DNA from: Diplosphaera chodatii
Lineage: Eukaryota > Chlorophyta > Trebouxiophyceae > Prasiolales > Stichococcaceae
Length of the DNA stretch: 64,000 nucleotides
Direction: 5' to 3'
Assembly (NCBI GenBank): GCA_032358165.1
Contig: JAALGY010000042.1
Location: 930,001-994,000, forward strand
The notes under the pieces were generated by a model, which saw nothing but the letters and a program-made list of their open reading frames with translations, had not been told where the DNA came from and ran no database searches. Shown here piece after piece: positions 37,601-50,503 of this stretch. Numbering within the stretch: the first letter of the stretch is position 1; each line of letters opens with the position of its first letter. A program made the translations under genes and the position numbers.

Positions 37601-40600
37601 AGGCCCCGCAGGTTTCCAGCAGGTATGCAACGCAGGCTGGGCTGGCTGGGTACTGCTGATCGGAAATCACCTGGTGAGCAGCATGTGGCCGTCATACCCC
37701 GACAAGTGCATCTGCATTAAGCAGCAGGGAAGCAGGCGCCGCATGCAATAGGAGCTCCCCTGCATTGTGACAGCACATGTGCTCACCTTCACCAGTGCTG
37801 CTGCTATGCCAGCAGCGTTGCTGCCACCAGCAAAGGCGGCAGCCCCCAGCACGCCGCTCACCGCCTGCAGGTTGATGCACTCAGCGCTGTGAGGAGATGA
37901 GGACTGCCGTCCAGCTGGCACATTGTAAACTGCATGCCTAAAGCGAAGCCCAGTCTGGTGCACCACGAATGCCAGGAGTGGTCACCTGCTGCATGCTCTC
38001 GTTCGCATCATGCGCTCCCCGCTGCAGCACAGACGTCACCACAGCAGCACCGCCCTCATCAGCAAACAGCTGCGTCCAAACATACAAGCCCTTGAATAAT
38101 GTGCAAACGTTCACTTGACACTGCTGCTTGCAGCGCATACTTGCCCCTTAAGGGTTCGTGGTTATTCTGCACAGTGGTGACTTCCTCCTAGCGGCCAGAG
38201 TTCAGGTGCGCATGCGATAGGACCAGACCTGCTGCGCCCTGGGGTTCCCGCTGTTGTCCTCGCCCCGCAGAAGAGCTGTGAGTGCATCCAGTGCTGTGGT
38301 CGTGCGATCATAGCCGTCATTGCCTTTCGAGTGTCTCACCTGCAAGCCAGGTTGCATAGCCAGAGATTTTGATGGTGCAGCTGAACGCACAGCTGTGCAA
38401 AGCCGAGGACCCTCCAGCCTAGCACTGTGTGGCACGGGGTGATCGAACCACAGCTGTGAGATCAGGCTGGGTCAGTACCCACCACTCTCAAAAGAGCAGG
38501 CACCACGCCAGCATCCAGTGCTGCAGTTTGCGCCGCAGAGCTGTTTGTCAGCACCGCCAGCAGCGCTGCCAGGACTCTGCAGGCAACCACACCCGGGTTG
38601 ATCACTTCTGTACAGAGTCGTGTTCGTGTCCTGCGGCCATGTCAAGCTGGCCTTTGCAGCAGGGCATGTGCCTCACTTGTCTGTCACGTCTCTGCGTGGC
38701 TCGGCGCCGTCTGCAGCATCGAGCAGTGAGACCAGCGACGCGACGATGCCGGCGGCAGCAATGTCGGGCTTGATGCTGCCATCGCCCTGCGGGCAGCAGA
38801 TGCCGCCTGCTGAAGGTGTGGTGAGATGAAAGCTGTCGTGCAGCCGGGCATGCAGTGACCAAGCACTGCTACACGAGCGGTGCGCCTGTCACCTGGGCTG
38901 CCGCAGTGACTGCGCCAACGGCGGGCAGCACGGCGGCGTAGGCGTCCTTCAGGTTGCGGTTGGGGGACAGCGGGCGCCGCAGCACCGAGATGCCGTCGCT
39001 CGCCCCCCGCAGCTGCTCACGGCAAGGTGCACGTTAGCATCCGCGCTCTTCATCCGAGACCGCGCAATGTGTGCGCGGTGGATCGACCACACTTTGGCCT
39101 GCGGACGCCAGTGTCAGGCCTTGCAGGGATCAGGTCCGTCAGCACCTGCGGGGCATGGAGCTCCGGGTCCGCCGCCAGGACGCTCTCCAGCACCGCCAGG
39201 GCCGCCGGCAGCGCGTTGGCGTCGACGCCCGGGTGCGCCGCCAGCCCCAGCATGCCGGCCACCGCGCCCTCCCTCGCCAGCACCTGCCATGCATGCTGGG
39301 TGTCACACCCCGGGCCTGGTGATGCCGCTCAACCTGTCGTTTGTCTTCGGGGCACCCCGGCTTCGGGACTTGCGGACGGGCTGTCCAGGCGGCCTGGGAA
39401 TCAAGAGCTGGGGCCTTCTGCAAGCAGAGGACTGCGGCGGGCCTCGCTACCTGACAGGCGTGGATGCTGTTGGCGCTGAGGCACCGCAGCAGCTGCAACA
39501 GATCCAAGGCTATCGGCCACATGGCTGGGGCCATGCCCGACGCCTGCATGCGCTGCAGCAGGGCCATCGCCACCTGTGCAGGGGATGCACGCCCACCTCA
39601 GAGCCATGGTTCACTCACAGAAACAACAGGCTTGTCAGTGCGCATGCCAGATGATGAAATGCTGCCTGGCCTCGAGGGCCTTACCTGACTGCTGCCCGCC
39701 TGGCTTGCGGCGTCTGCAAGCTGTGCCACCTGGCGTCTGTCCTCGTCAGTCAGCACGGTCAGCAGCCCTGCAGCCAGCTCGGCCGCGGATCAGTCACAGC
39801 GCTTACGCCCATAACACAGCACCTACCTGATCTCAGCCTGGCAAACGCATGCCACCAGAAGGCTTCGCCCGACGTCTCCCAAACAGCGGCACAGCAGACG
39901 TGTGATCACTTGCCTGCAGTGCGGCCCTTCACATCCAGGTCTGCGACAGGGCGCTGCTTCTCCAGCGCTGCCACCAGCGTCACAACAGCATCCGCTTCCC
40001 GGAGCGCCTTGCGCGCCTCTGGCGCCCGGCAGAGGGTGATGAGCAGGCCATGGGTGTTCCGCACCTGCAACCCAAGAATGCCACAGCCTCAATATGTGCA
40101 GATCAGGTGACGACATCTGCACGTTTGATTCGCTGCACATAGGTGGAAAATTGAAGTCTAATCAGGTATAACGTCAGCGGTCTCACCGTCTCTGGGTCCT
40201 CTGCCAGCATCAGTTGCAGCAGCGTCGTCAAAGACTCTGGCTTCTGCAGCGCAGCCGTGATGTCCGCGTTCCCCTCAGTCTGCAACCAGACGCAGATATA
40301 GGTGACATGAGCTTCTCACGCTCCGCATCAGCTGTCAAAAGCCGATCATACACACACCATCCCCACTGAAAAGGTCTGATCGCGCTGCTCGCCTGCATCT
40401 GCAGGAGCTTCAGCAGCTGCACGCGCCGCTGCCCTGCGCGAGGGTCGCCCTGAGCAGGCCGCCCCAGGGCTGCCAGCTGCGGCGGCACCATATCTGTGGT
40501 GAAGTCGGCCACGGTGAGCTTGCCAGCCGCCCGCCGCTGTCGGATGTATTCCAGCGCCTTCCAGCTGACCTGTCAGAATGGCAAGCTCAGTGGTCGTAAG

Positions 40601-40791
40601 GCAGTGGTCGACTGCAGCATCGCAGCAAGCTCAGCTTGGTCTTCGCCGGCAATTGCTTGGTGCGCAATCCAACAGCTAGCAGTTGGACCGTGTGTGCCAC
40701 GAACCTCTGGGTCTGGTGAGGCCACCAAATTCAGCACTCCAGACAGCCCGTCCGACTTGTGGGCCTTTTTGGGGTCCGTGCTGCGCCCCAT
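34633..40791 (-). CDS. Armadillo-like helical repeat protein, function unknown
   Basis: Large scaffold-type protein read from many minus-strand exons. The start at 40791 gives MGRSTDPKKAHKSDGLSGVL; then come exons with SWKALEYIRQRRAAGKLTVAD, NTHGLLITLCRAPEARKAL, EGAVAGMLGLAAHPGVDANAL, ALDALTALLRGEDNSGNPRA and INLQAVSGVLGAAAFAGGSN. These are Ala/Leu-rich helix pairs with armadillo spacing, often one repeat per exon. At 36.25-37.1 kb one exon encodes a long Pro/Ala/Ser-rich disordered linker ending in Tyr/Gly/Ser repeats. Two or three more helical exons follow (KLAGKLLGQLVMGRDAEERA; YKLDRAVAGMLSQLA), and the stop lies after SWVLECSGISTSYA at 34633. The split at the linker might mean two genes, but the donor GTGACG after the Tyr-rich end supports one. 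The closest ARM subfamily is not identifiable by eye. Confidence 0.7.
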
Positions 40792-41665
40792 CGTGGTCCA
40801 CCCTGTGCGCGCCGCTGACGGTTGCGCCGCTCAGTCGTCCTGATCGCGCCCTCCTTCCCCTTGCTGACGTGACTATCACCAGGTCGACTGCTGAGGTGTC
40901 TCCTGCTCGCGCATGTCAACACACAACACGTAAGAGCTATCACTAGATCATGACAGCCTGTGCACAGCGTCGACATCGTCGTTGGTTGCCATGTATACCA
41001 GGAGTACGGCGTGCATATGACGAAAAGCTGTCTGAGAGCCTGTGCCAGGCCTGACATGTTGAGCGAGGCCAGCCAGGCCGGTCCCGTGACAGTCTATTGT
41101 GAAACACTGTTGCTTTGGTGAAGATTGCACGAGAGCGCATGCGATCCTCGCTGCAGGGCGTTCTTATGAACGGGAATATGGGGGGCCCTGAAGAGCAACA
41201 AAGCACGACTGCAACGCACCAGATGCCTGAGATGTTTCAGTCGCCCGTGTAGTGCAGGCCCGACACCCGCCAAGCAGCGAGTGAAAGCTTGGGCGCAGTG
41301 TTGCACAGCAAAACGCGAGGGTGAATGCAACGCAACAGAGACACAATGCGGCGTTGCTTGCACACCATGCGCTCGGCTCCGAAAGCACAGGCTGTGTCCC
41401 GTACAGTTCGTACATCTGACGAGGCATGACGGGTCCTGACGGCTGCCTTTGGGATGCATCAAACTTCATCATCATGTGATTTCCGGCGTTTGATCTGCAA
41501 GTGCGACACCGAGGGAAGTGACATAGGCAGATGGGCTTGTCGTGAACATACGATACATACTGTGGCACATCTTTCGGCATCTAGCATTCACCACAGCCTT
41601 TTGGACTGCACCCTAGGCGCGCTTGACGTCAAGTGCGCATGTGCTGAGGTCTGACACTTCGAAGC
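40792..41665. promoter_or_regulatory. Divergent promoter region (armadillo-like / ZPR1)
   Basis: 874 bases between divergent start codons, without a supported exon. It probably includes 5' UTRs and two promoters. No clear TATA box or named element seen. Confidence 0.45.
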
Positions 41666-44600
41666 ATGGCTGTTGCGGAGCGTGCTGCGGCGTCGGAGCA
41701 GGAGCAGACGCAAGTTGCACCTGCCATCCACCTCAACACTGCTGATGGAGACTCGGAGCCACTGAAGCTGCAGTCGTTGTGCATGCGCTGCCATGAGACC
41801 GTGAGTGAAGCAGAGCTTTTGGATGTATCGATATATGTTCAAGCGTTGTATGTAGACGAGCCGTCAATGCGTTCAGCAACCACAATGGTCATGCGATGCG
41901 CTCTTGCGGCATGCAGTGATGCGAATGGCAGCACGTATGCAACCCCTTAATCACACAACATCTCGCGTTGCAGTGTGCGGAGTGGTGCAGCTGCTGCTTT
42001 GCATGACTTCTGAGACCAGCTGTCCTGTGTCCGCAGGGCACGACCACGATGCTGCTGGTTGACATCCCACACTTCCGGGAGCTGCTCATTGCATCATTCG
42101 AGTGCCCAGAATGCGGCTTCAGGTCTGCATTGTCACCTTGCTTCGGCTCCCCTGTGGCATGTCTGTCGGCGGTTGTGCGCAACCCTGTAAGCTGATGCAC
42201 AGTGATGCGCAGCTTACAACCCACGGTGCTGCATGGTGCAGAAACAGCGAGGTGCAGTTTGCGGGCGCCTTCAGCGAGCATGGTACACGCCACACCCTAC
42301 AGGTGGGTGTACAGACAACAAGTAAAGGGACACATGCAAAGCGAGGCGCTTGGCGTCTGGCCTGCCTCACCAACTGCAATGCCATGCATCTGTACATGAT
42401 GGGATGATGCGGGTCAACCATGTGGGTCCCGCCATGCAGGTCGCGAAGGGACGGGCGGACCTGCTGCGGCGGCAGGTGGTGAAGTCCAATGCCGCGACGG
42501 TCACCGTGCCGGAGCTGCAGTTCGAGATCCCGCCCGGCACGCAGACGGGCGTCATCACGACTGTGGAGGGTCTGCTGACGGACGCCTCCGCCGGCCTCAG
42601 GTGCCTCCTGACGTCCGCTGCAGATGCCACACCTTCAGCACCTGATGTACGCTTCCTGCGCCTGCGCCGCGCCCTGCTACCCTTCGCACTGCGCCTACCG
42701 GCTGCTGCACCTGGCCTTTGCGCATGGTGGCATGACGGGCACCGTGCAGGGTCTGCAGAGACCCCGCAAATCCATACGTTGCCATTCAAGCGCGCATGTA
42801 TTCTCTTGCGCTCAGGGAGCTGCAGGACGAGCGCCGGAAGGTGGACGCCGCCACCGCCGACGCCATCGAGGCGGTGCTGGACCAGCTGGACGCCTGCGCC
42901 GCCGCGGAGCTCGACTTCAGCCTGGTCGTGGGTGAGCTGCACAGAATATGCCATGTCGAAGGACTGCGGTGTGCAGAGCTCAGCACCACTCAAGCCGTTG
43001 GGTGGTGCTGAGCCCTGTGCACAGGCACTCACTGGCCCTGTCATGATCTGATCTGCAAAAACCACACGAGGTGCTGGCGTGGTGATGCAGATGACCCAGC
43101 GGGCTGCAGCCACATTGAGCCGGGCGATGCCGGGGACGATTCGCTGACGCTGGCCACCTATGAGCGCACGCCGGAGCAGTCGGAAGCGCTGGGCCTCTCG
43201 GCCGGCGCCGCTGAGCCTGAAGGCCCGGTGAGCGGCGGCCGTGATGCGGGCGGCAGCGCGGCAGCGGCCCCCCTGCAGCAGGTACATGCCGGATGTGTCA
43301 CTTGGATACTGTTACAGGGCTTGCTACGGGCGGCCGTCGCTTCTGGTTGACCTCGTTGAACACCCTGCTCCAAAACACATCTACTCTCAGCACCCGTCAC
43401 GGCACTCTGACCAGCAGTGCCTGTGGCATGACGAGAAATTGGCGGAGCCAATGACTAGACCGTTGCTGGGGGCCCATCAAGCACCTGTAGCATTCTCTCA
43501 TCACAGCAGCAACGCAGCTGCGTCTGTCTTTCCAGGTGCCAGAGGGGGCGGATGTCAAGGACTGGGAGGTGCACCACAGGGGCGCTGTACCCCTGGGGGC
43601 CCCAGCCCTGCAGCGGTTCGGCGGCGGCGGCATCCGCGCCAAGGGCGACGCCGCCGCTGCGGCCCGGCTGCTGAGCCATGTCGCCCCGGACGACGTGCCT
43701 GAGGAGGTAAGCCCCTCTGCGCTGCACACAGTGACAGACTGCCCGGTGTGCTGTGGCTGACCATTGCAACACGGGCTTCTGGGGCAGTCTACTCGGCAAT
43801 GCAAGTGACACACCTCGACTGCACATCCAGGGACTACAGGTTCTCCTCATTTGCCTGTGCGCTGCCACAGGTGGTGGAGCTGCCGGGGCACTGCTATGCG
43901 TGCGGCGCGGAGTGCCACACGCGCATGTTCCCCACCTCCATCCCCCACTTCAAGGACGTCATCATCATGTCCAACTCCTGCGACGTGTGCGGCTACCGGG
44001 ACTCGGAGCTCAAGCCGGGCGGCGGCTTCAGCGACAAGGGTCTGCAAATCACGCTGCAGGCAAGCCTCCTGGACACGTGAACAGTAGGCACACATCTCTT
44101 TCACGGTCAGATGCTTGCCACAACAGCTGGGCACATGGCCTTCTGCCCAGCAGCAGATACTTGACCAAGGAGCTGTGGCCATGTCATGACCAGCACAGCT
44201 ACCACTGTTCATCCTTTGCACTCGAGGCTTGGTGGTCGCATGCTTTCTTGGCAGCCTGCAGGCTGCTCCCTGGTGCACCCTGCACATGCCAGCTCAGGAG
44301 GCCCTAATGTGGACATCCTCAACCCAGCTGTGGCGCACATGTGCATCGTGACACCCTCTGCTGCAACAGCAGCAATATATCGGCGCACTTTACAAAATGC
44401 GCAGGTCAGGGAGCAGGCGGACCTCAGCCGGGATGTGATCAAGTCGGACACGGCGGAGGTGGCCATCCCGGAGCTGGACCTGCACATCACCACCGGCTCG
44501 CTGGGCGGGCTCATCACCACTGTGGAGGGCCTCGCCACCAGCGTGCAGGTGCTGGCATGTCGTTGCCTATGCCTGCCTTCGGACGCTGTTGCAGCCACAA

Positions 44601-45280
44601 AGTGCTTCTGATTATGTGCAAAGCGTCCTCACACACTTCTAGTGCATCGGTCACCCTCTGGCATGTGCATGCCTCCGTGTAAACTTGACCTGGCATATGC
44701 TCGTTATCATCTTCCTCCCCTCATTGACCGTGTGCAGCGAGGCCCGCATTGCAGCAGCAACACCGTGTGTGGCATGCCGCTGCAGGAGTCGTTCAAGCGG
44801 ATGCACAGCTTCAGCCTGGGGGACAGCGCGGACCCGGGGCAGAAGGCGCGCTACACCGAGTTCTTCGCGCGCCTCGCCAAGTTTGCAGCCCTGGATGAGC
44901 CCTGGACCGTCGTCATCAGGTGATCCCACCGTTCAAGTGCTGCAGCTGCTGTTCGCCTGTTGCCACGTCGGCCTGTGTAGACCAAGCTTCATTTGCGTAG
45001 GTTCTGATGCACTGCCCCGTGTCCTTGGGGCTGCTGCAGCACGTGGCACATCAGCAACTGCATGACATGGGCCACCCCAAGCTTCACCTCTGGCGGCCCA
45101 ATGATGTGCAGGGATCCGCTGGCAAACTCGTTCATAGCACCTCTCACAGCGGACCCCGCCAAAGATGAGCGCCTGGTGACTGAGGAGTTTGAGCGCTCAG
45201 CAGAGGATGACGCAGAGTATGGCATCGATCACCTCAAGCTGCACGACACGGACGATGGTGCTGGCACCCCAGAGCATTGA
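41666..45280 (+). CDS. ZPR1: Zinc finger protein ZPR1
   Basis: ZPR1 helps fold newly made eEF1A and shuttles between cytoplasm and nucleolus. It consists of two ZPR1 modules, each a C4 zinc finger plus a beta-rich domain. Module 1 has LCMRCHE, split by an intron from GTTTMLLVDIPHFRELL, then FECPECGFRNSEVQ. Its beta domain includes VVKSNAATVTVPELQFEIP and GVITTVEGLL. Module 2 near 43.9 kb has GHCYACGAECHTRMF, IPHFKDVIIM and SCDVCGYRDSELK, then VIKSDTAEVAIPELDLHI and GLITTVEGLA. All eight zinc cysteines are present. An Ala/Gly-rich loop (SGGRDAGGSAAAAP) separates the modules. The last exon gives DPLANSFIAPL and an acidic tail with YGIDHLKLHDT, ending at 45280. The exon joins at VVEL (43.87 kb) and QITLQ|VREQADLSRD fit known ZPR1 proteins. 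Single-copy housekeeping gene. Confidence 0.95.
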
Positions 45281-45637
45281 TGCCAGTGCAATTGTGTCGG
45301 TTACGAGCAGTTTGGGCAATGAGTCGATATGGTTTCTGGGCTCCAGCCATCAGGTTGTTGTGTTTGACAGCTTTCTGCTCAGTCTGTCATGTCTGACACT
45401 CGGCTGAAACCTTCCTGGCGGCTTAGGTCTGCAACTGGCAGAACAATATTCAGTGTCAATGGCGCAACTCTGGTAGACAGTTGCCCCACCGACAAGCATG
45501 ACCCTGAACAGCGGTATGCTGTTCGCTGGGCAGAACCGCGGCTCGTCACCGTGTCTTCTGGTGTGTCGCCCGCTGGCCACTCCGCTAACGAATGCAGATG
45601 TGAAGGTGGAGCTCAGAGACACTGCTGCAGCTGGTGT
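45281..45637. other. Convergent 3' gap (ZPR1 / PAS1)
   Basis: 357 bases with no gene. No hydrophobic exon that could supply a PAS1 membrane anchor is seen on the minus strand. Confidence 0.55.
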
Positions 45638-48600
45638 CTACCGACTGAATGCGCCCTTCCACTGCTTCTTCTGCCGCCGCTCCGCTTCCGCTTCCTTCTG
45701 CCGCATGCGCGCCAGCTCCCTGTCGACATCGGCGGCCAGCGACGGATCCACCTCCGCCACACGCCTGCAGCGTGGAAGAACTGTGATGAGCTCCTGACAG
45801 CAGCATCCTGGTGGCGCGGTTCCTGCATCGGCATGCTGCCGGCGACCAGAACGGGCCTGGTGTGTGCACAACATGCTAAGCGCTGGGTGCAGATTTGCTG
45901 GGTGTGTGAAGCTTTGACTGATATTCGTGTCGGCAGCTGAGGAGTGCGGACCTGTAGTCCTCCTCGGCGGCATCCAGCTGGCCCAGGAACGCGCGCACCG
46001 CCGCCCGCCGCCACAGCGCCTTGGGGTGATCCGGCACCTCCCTGCAGCACAGGAACTAATAGGCTCTGACGGCGTACTGCACGTGCGAGTCGACAGCTGC
46101 GCCAGCAGGTACTGGGCCGTCGAACAGTGCGGAGATGCCTGGGCTGTTGCAGTGGCGCACCAGGAGCTGACGGGTCTGCATCAAACAGCAGACAGGCACA
46201 TGGACGCAAAAGCTGCACCTGAGCGCTTTCTCTGTCCACGTCAGAGCGTCTGTGTACTTCTCCTGCCGCTGGGCCGCCAAGGCAAGGTTGATCATGCAGC
46301 TTGCCTTTGCGCTGTCAATCACCTGCGCAGTGCAAGTGATCAAATCTGCATTGTGGTGTGAAGGGCAATGCGCAGAGTGACAGGGCGATCCACCTTGCTG
46401 CATGTTGCACTGCACAAGCAAGTGCATGCCAAGGTGGACAGTGCCAGTCCAGAAATAACAGCACAGTGTTCCTGTCACCTCTCGCTGCGCCATGTCCCCG
46501 ACGTCAAAGATCTGGTTGAGGAGCTTGAGAGCCTTCAGCCACTTCTGCACGGCATGCCCCACCATGCCCTGCACTCAACAGCAGCAGGGCTCGTGTGTGT
46601 GTGCGATGTCGCAGTTTTAAGCCAGGCTGGTAGCTTTCTTATACCAAGCATGCCGCATCCAGCTGATGAATTGAGGGGACGAGAGACCATCTCGACAACA
46701 GACCAACCTGTTTGAAGACCACGTTGCCCTGGTTCTTCAGCAGCGTGCCGCGCCGGATGAGCTCGTCTGACGACAGCTGCGTCGCATGCGCCTGCAGCCG
46801 CGGTACATGTAGATCAGTTTGCTCAAACAATGTTGTCTTGCTGGCGGCGGCGCAGGTCAGCGTTTACTCATGTTCAACCCAAGTAAAGGCCCAGAACCCA
46901 CCTGCCGCTCAAAGTCCAGCAGCTCCACCTCCCACTCGATATGGGACCCCTCTGCCAGCCCCTGCACGGCCACATGCCAAGGGTAAACCACCCGCTCTGC
47001 ATGGTCTAAACTGTGACGCGCCCACCGCTGGCTGAGCAGGCGCAGCTACCAGGGGCCTCGACTGCTGCTATGCAATGTTGGCGTCAGCGCTGCAGCTGAT
47101 CAACAGTGCCACAAATCGTCTGCTGGTTGCTGGGAGGCTGAGAGCTGGGATGCCGGCAAGGCTGAGGAGTCGCACCTCTGGCCGGTCGGCGCGGCCGTCG
47201 TACCCGTAGCCGGGCGCGGCCCGCACGGTGGACACCTCCCCGGGCGTCATGAGCCGCACCGCCATGTCCAACCCCTCCGGCACCATCGCCATGCCTGCGG
47301 GAGCCGCAGCGCATGGGTCAATGTCCGAGCGGTGCTGCGGAGCCTAGTGTGTCGCCTATAAGCAGGGCCATGCGCCCGCAGATGGGTCCGCAGGCGCTGG
47401 CTGGCTGAAGCCTGATGCCCTCCGATGCGCCCTGCCACATCTGCGCAGGTGGGGCGGCGAGCCAACAGCCACTGGATGCCTTTGCGCTCTGCCACTGAAG
47501 TGCTTCGAGGAAGAGTCTCCTGTCTGGCTAGAGGCGTAACACGGGTTGCGAGCACCTTGGGGCCAACCTGTGCACAGCGACAGCAGGCCACGCACCTGTC
47601 TGGAACTCCACCGCAGGCGCGGCGCCATCCTGGCCGCGCGTGTCCAGCAGCGTCCTGCCCGACTCCGGCTCGATCACCCTGCAAGCCCACATCAGACCGT
47701 CGTTCAGAGGAGAGCGCATGAACATGGGCACTTTGCCTCCCCTCGCAGCAAGTGCCAAGTTGATGACAGGCGGCAGTGACCCGCCTGTAGTGCACGTGCA
47801 CGGAGGAGTCCTCGATGGGGCAGTCCACGGGGAACTCGCCGCGCCCGTCCCTGATGCGCCGCTTGACGACGCTGCCATCCCCCGTCATGTCCCGCACCTG
47901 GACACATTGGCGTTCACAAATTGAGAATACAAGGAGCCCCTTGATGTTCAAGACGTCCTTCAACAACCTGCAATCCATCTGGACTCTGACCCTCTAGCAT
48001 TCCCTGCAAAAGCGCATCCATATGTGTGCACCTGGAAGCCATTCCTATCCCTCATGTTGCACAGGAACTGTCACTGTTCTGACCAGCCTTTCAGGACACC
48101 GCGAGCTGCACTGTCACTTGTGTGGCTGCACCTGCGTCATGGACTCCAGGCGCAGCTCGAGCTCCACGCGGTCCGGGGTGCCGGGGGGCGAGGGGACCAG
48201 GCTGCCGTTGGGAGCAGCCGCCGCGGCCCGCGCGCAGCTGACCACCGCGTGCTCGCCGCGCGTCATCGCCTCCAGGCCCTCCTCCACGGCCGCCGGCACC
48301 GCCCCGGCGCCTGCGGGTGTTCTGGGCTGTCAGCTTGGAGCGTCAGGCCACACAGCGGAACAGCCAAGCCGCTGCCTGACGGTGACCATGCCGACAGAGC
48401 TGCGAGGAGGCATGCGCAGGGCAGTCGGGAGCGGGGTGTGCTTATTGCTGCATGGCTAGGCAGTGCCTGCATGCAGATGCAGATGCAGGGTTGAGCAGTG
48501 CAGGTGTGTCACCCATGGTGAAGCGCAGCGGCTGGCCGTCCGGGGTCTCGAAGTACGGCTGCGTGCTGCACTGGCTGCCATCCATGGCCGGCAAACGCGC

Positions 48601-49970
48601 CTTGACTGACACCGCGACCTGCACCAAATGAGCGTCCAAGTCTGTTGACCGCACTCCTCAGCGTCAAACCAAGTGCCTGGCCAGATGCGCATGGCAAGGC
48701 TCGACATCAGTCGCAGGATGCTGGGGCATTGCCAGCACGCTGTCGGCAGGAACGTGTCACGCCAAGCACTGCACCTCAAAAGGTGCCCGCGGTGACTCCC
48801 ACACATCCTGCGTGCTGATGCTGCGCTTGAACATGTCGGAGTGCTGGCCGACCAGCGACATATCCTCCTGCACATGGTTGACCTCACAGCTTGCTTGCTG
48901 TCGTTCAGGGTTGATACAAGGCGAACCCAATCAGCCCTTGTGCGTCGCACACTGGGACCCGCGGTGCTGCCTTCAAAGCTCTTCATGTGAAGTTTGCAGG
49001 GTGTGCCTCGGCCGCAGCCTGTGGTGCTGCAGACGCACCTTGGGGAAGCACTGCAGCAGCTCCAGCGTGAATTGCAGGTCCTGGTTCACGGGTGCGTCCT
49101 TGGGCGGCGCCAGCCCGCAGTCCTTGTGCTGAAAGCCGTAGCGGGGGTGCACCGACAGCACCATCAGCTCGCCCACCCTGGAGTCTGCGGGCCACGACAG
49201 GATCCTTGGTAGTTGCGTCATGGCCCGAGCTGATGCTCAGGCTGGACAGCATACACTGTAGGCTGGGGTGCGCGGGAGCTTGTTCATACACTTGTCTCCC
49301 AAGCCTCAGCAGTGGCACGGCTTATGCGCCTACACTGGTGTGGCGTGATGATATGTATTACTGCACGTCTACGCACTGAAAAGCCTTAGCCCCTGCTCAC
49401 TGAGAAATGCAATCTCCCAGGCGCGAGGTGCGCGGCGACCGGCGCCGATGATGAAGGGCAGCGGCAGCCCAGCGCCGCCCTCAGCCTGCCACGTGGACTG
49501 CAGCAGCGTGCCGTCTGCCGTCTTCACGTTGTAGTGCACGTACACCTGTCGGCATGCCATTGGGCCAGCTCAGGCCCACGACCGCACAGCATCATCTGAA
49601 GCTCATCGCCAGCCACACACCGTCTCCTGCCAGTATCGATGGTTACAAACTCCAAGACAGCCCGCAGGCGCGCACCAGGTCGCCGTCCGCAGGTATGATT
49701 CCGCTGTCGCTCTTGCGCAGGCTGACCTTCTTGATGAGTCCAGACTCAATGGCGTCTTGCTCCCTGCACGTTGCACTAAGAGGATCGACATAGGGTCCAC
49801 TGATCACCAGCGCCTGTGAACCGTGAGCAAAACAGCACTTACAAGGAGCACAGGCACTACCTGAGCGCGGCATCCTTCTTGGCATCCTTGTCGTCAATCT
49901 CAGGCTCAAAGTCCGGGATCTCAGGCGGCGTCCGCAGCTCGGCCAGCCAATCAGCAAGTGCTGCAGACAT
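45638..49970 (-). CDS. PAS1: FKBP-type immunophilin with TPR, PASTICCINO1-like
   Basis: In plants PAS1 scaffolds the ER very-long-chain fatty acid elongase. Exon 1 reads MSAALADWLAELRTPPEIPD. FKBP-like modules follow: YVHYNVKTADGTLLQS (about 49.5 kb), RVGELMVLSVHPRYGF and LQFTLELLQCFPK (about 49.1 kb), then DVWESPRAPFEV and VSVKARLPAMDGSQ (about 48.8-48.6 kb). Next is the PAS1 signature VRDMTGDGSVVKRRIRDGRG with FPVDCPIEDSSVHVHY near 47.85 kb. Then come VPEGLDMAVRLMTPGE and HIEWEVELLDFERQ. The TPR part has DELIRRGTLLKNQGNVVFKQ, KWLKALKLLNQIFDVGDM, ASCMINLALAAQRQEKYTDA and HPKALWRRAAVRAFLGQLDA. The protein stops at QKKQWKGAFSR, exactly where plant PAS1 continues to a C-terminal transmembrane anchor, so this form looks soluble. 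The FKBP folds lack most rotamase residues and probably act as scaffolds. Confidence 0.88.
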
Positions 49971-50503
49971 CGCTGTGTGCCGACACTGTCGGACTCAAGC
50001 TGATCTCTTACGTGTTTGAAGCGACAGGTGACAACATTGATTTCTAGCGAGCAGCGCTCTTGCTGACGGCGCTGCCTAAGAGGTGCGCAGACAGTACGCA
50101 ATGGTGTCAGTACCAACGCTCCAGATGTGAGATCATAGGCTCAATATGCAGACATGAGCCAGTGCTAGACTGTAGGGCCATGCTACGAGACGTGCACCAG
50201 CACCTTGCTGCTCAGATGCCCGGTGTGTAACATGACACCGAAGGGCTGCGTGAGCCGGACGCCTGTCACTGCAAGTTGAAGACGAGGTCACCGCCTTCCG
50301 AAAGCATCTTTGTGACCCCTAACATGTGCAGAAGAACCATCGAGCTTCGCTAAACCCAGAGCACACCCACGTGCCATGAGCTATGATCTGCACCGCTGAA
50401 TGCACGTCTGTCAGACAGCCATTCACACACAATATGCGCTTGTGAAGCACCTGCGTAGCTCTGCTGAAGGGCTCAGTGCCGTGCAAACGATCAGGCAGCT
50501 ATC
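49971..50503. promoter_or_regulatory. Divergent promoter region (PAS1 / FabZ)
   Basis: 533 bases between divergent start codons of two genes whose products both act in fatty-acid chain building: PAS1 with the ER elongase and FabZ in plastids. No coding exon or named motif seen. Shared control is only a possibility. Confidence 0.45.

Noticed and set aside
38425..38465. tRNA T-arm-like GGTTCGATC on the minus strand
   Set aside because: The flanking bases do not form a five-pair T stem, and no acceptor or anticodon arm is found.
42367..43287. 306-codon minus-strand open frame
   Set aside because: Antisense shadow of ZPR1 exons and introns.
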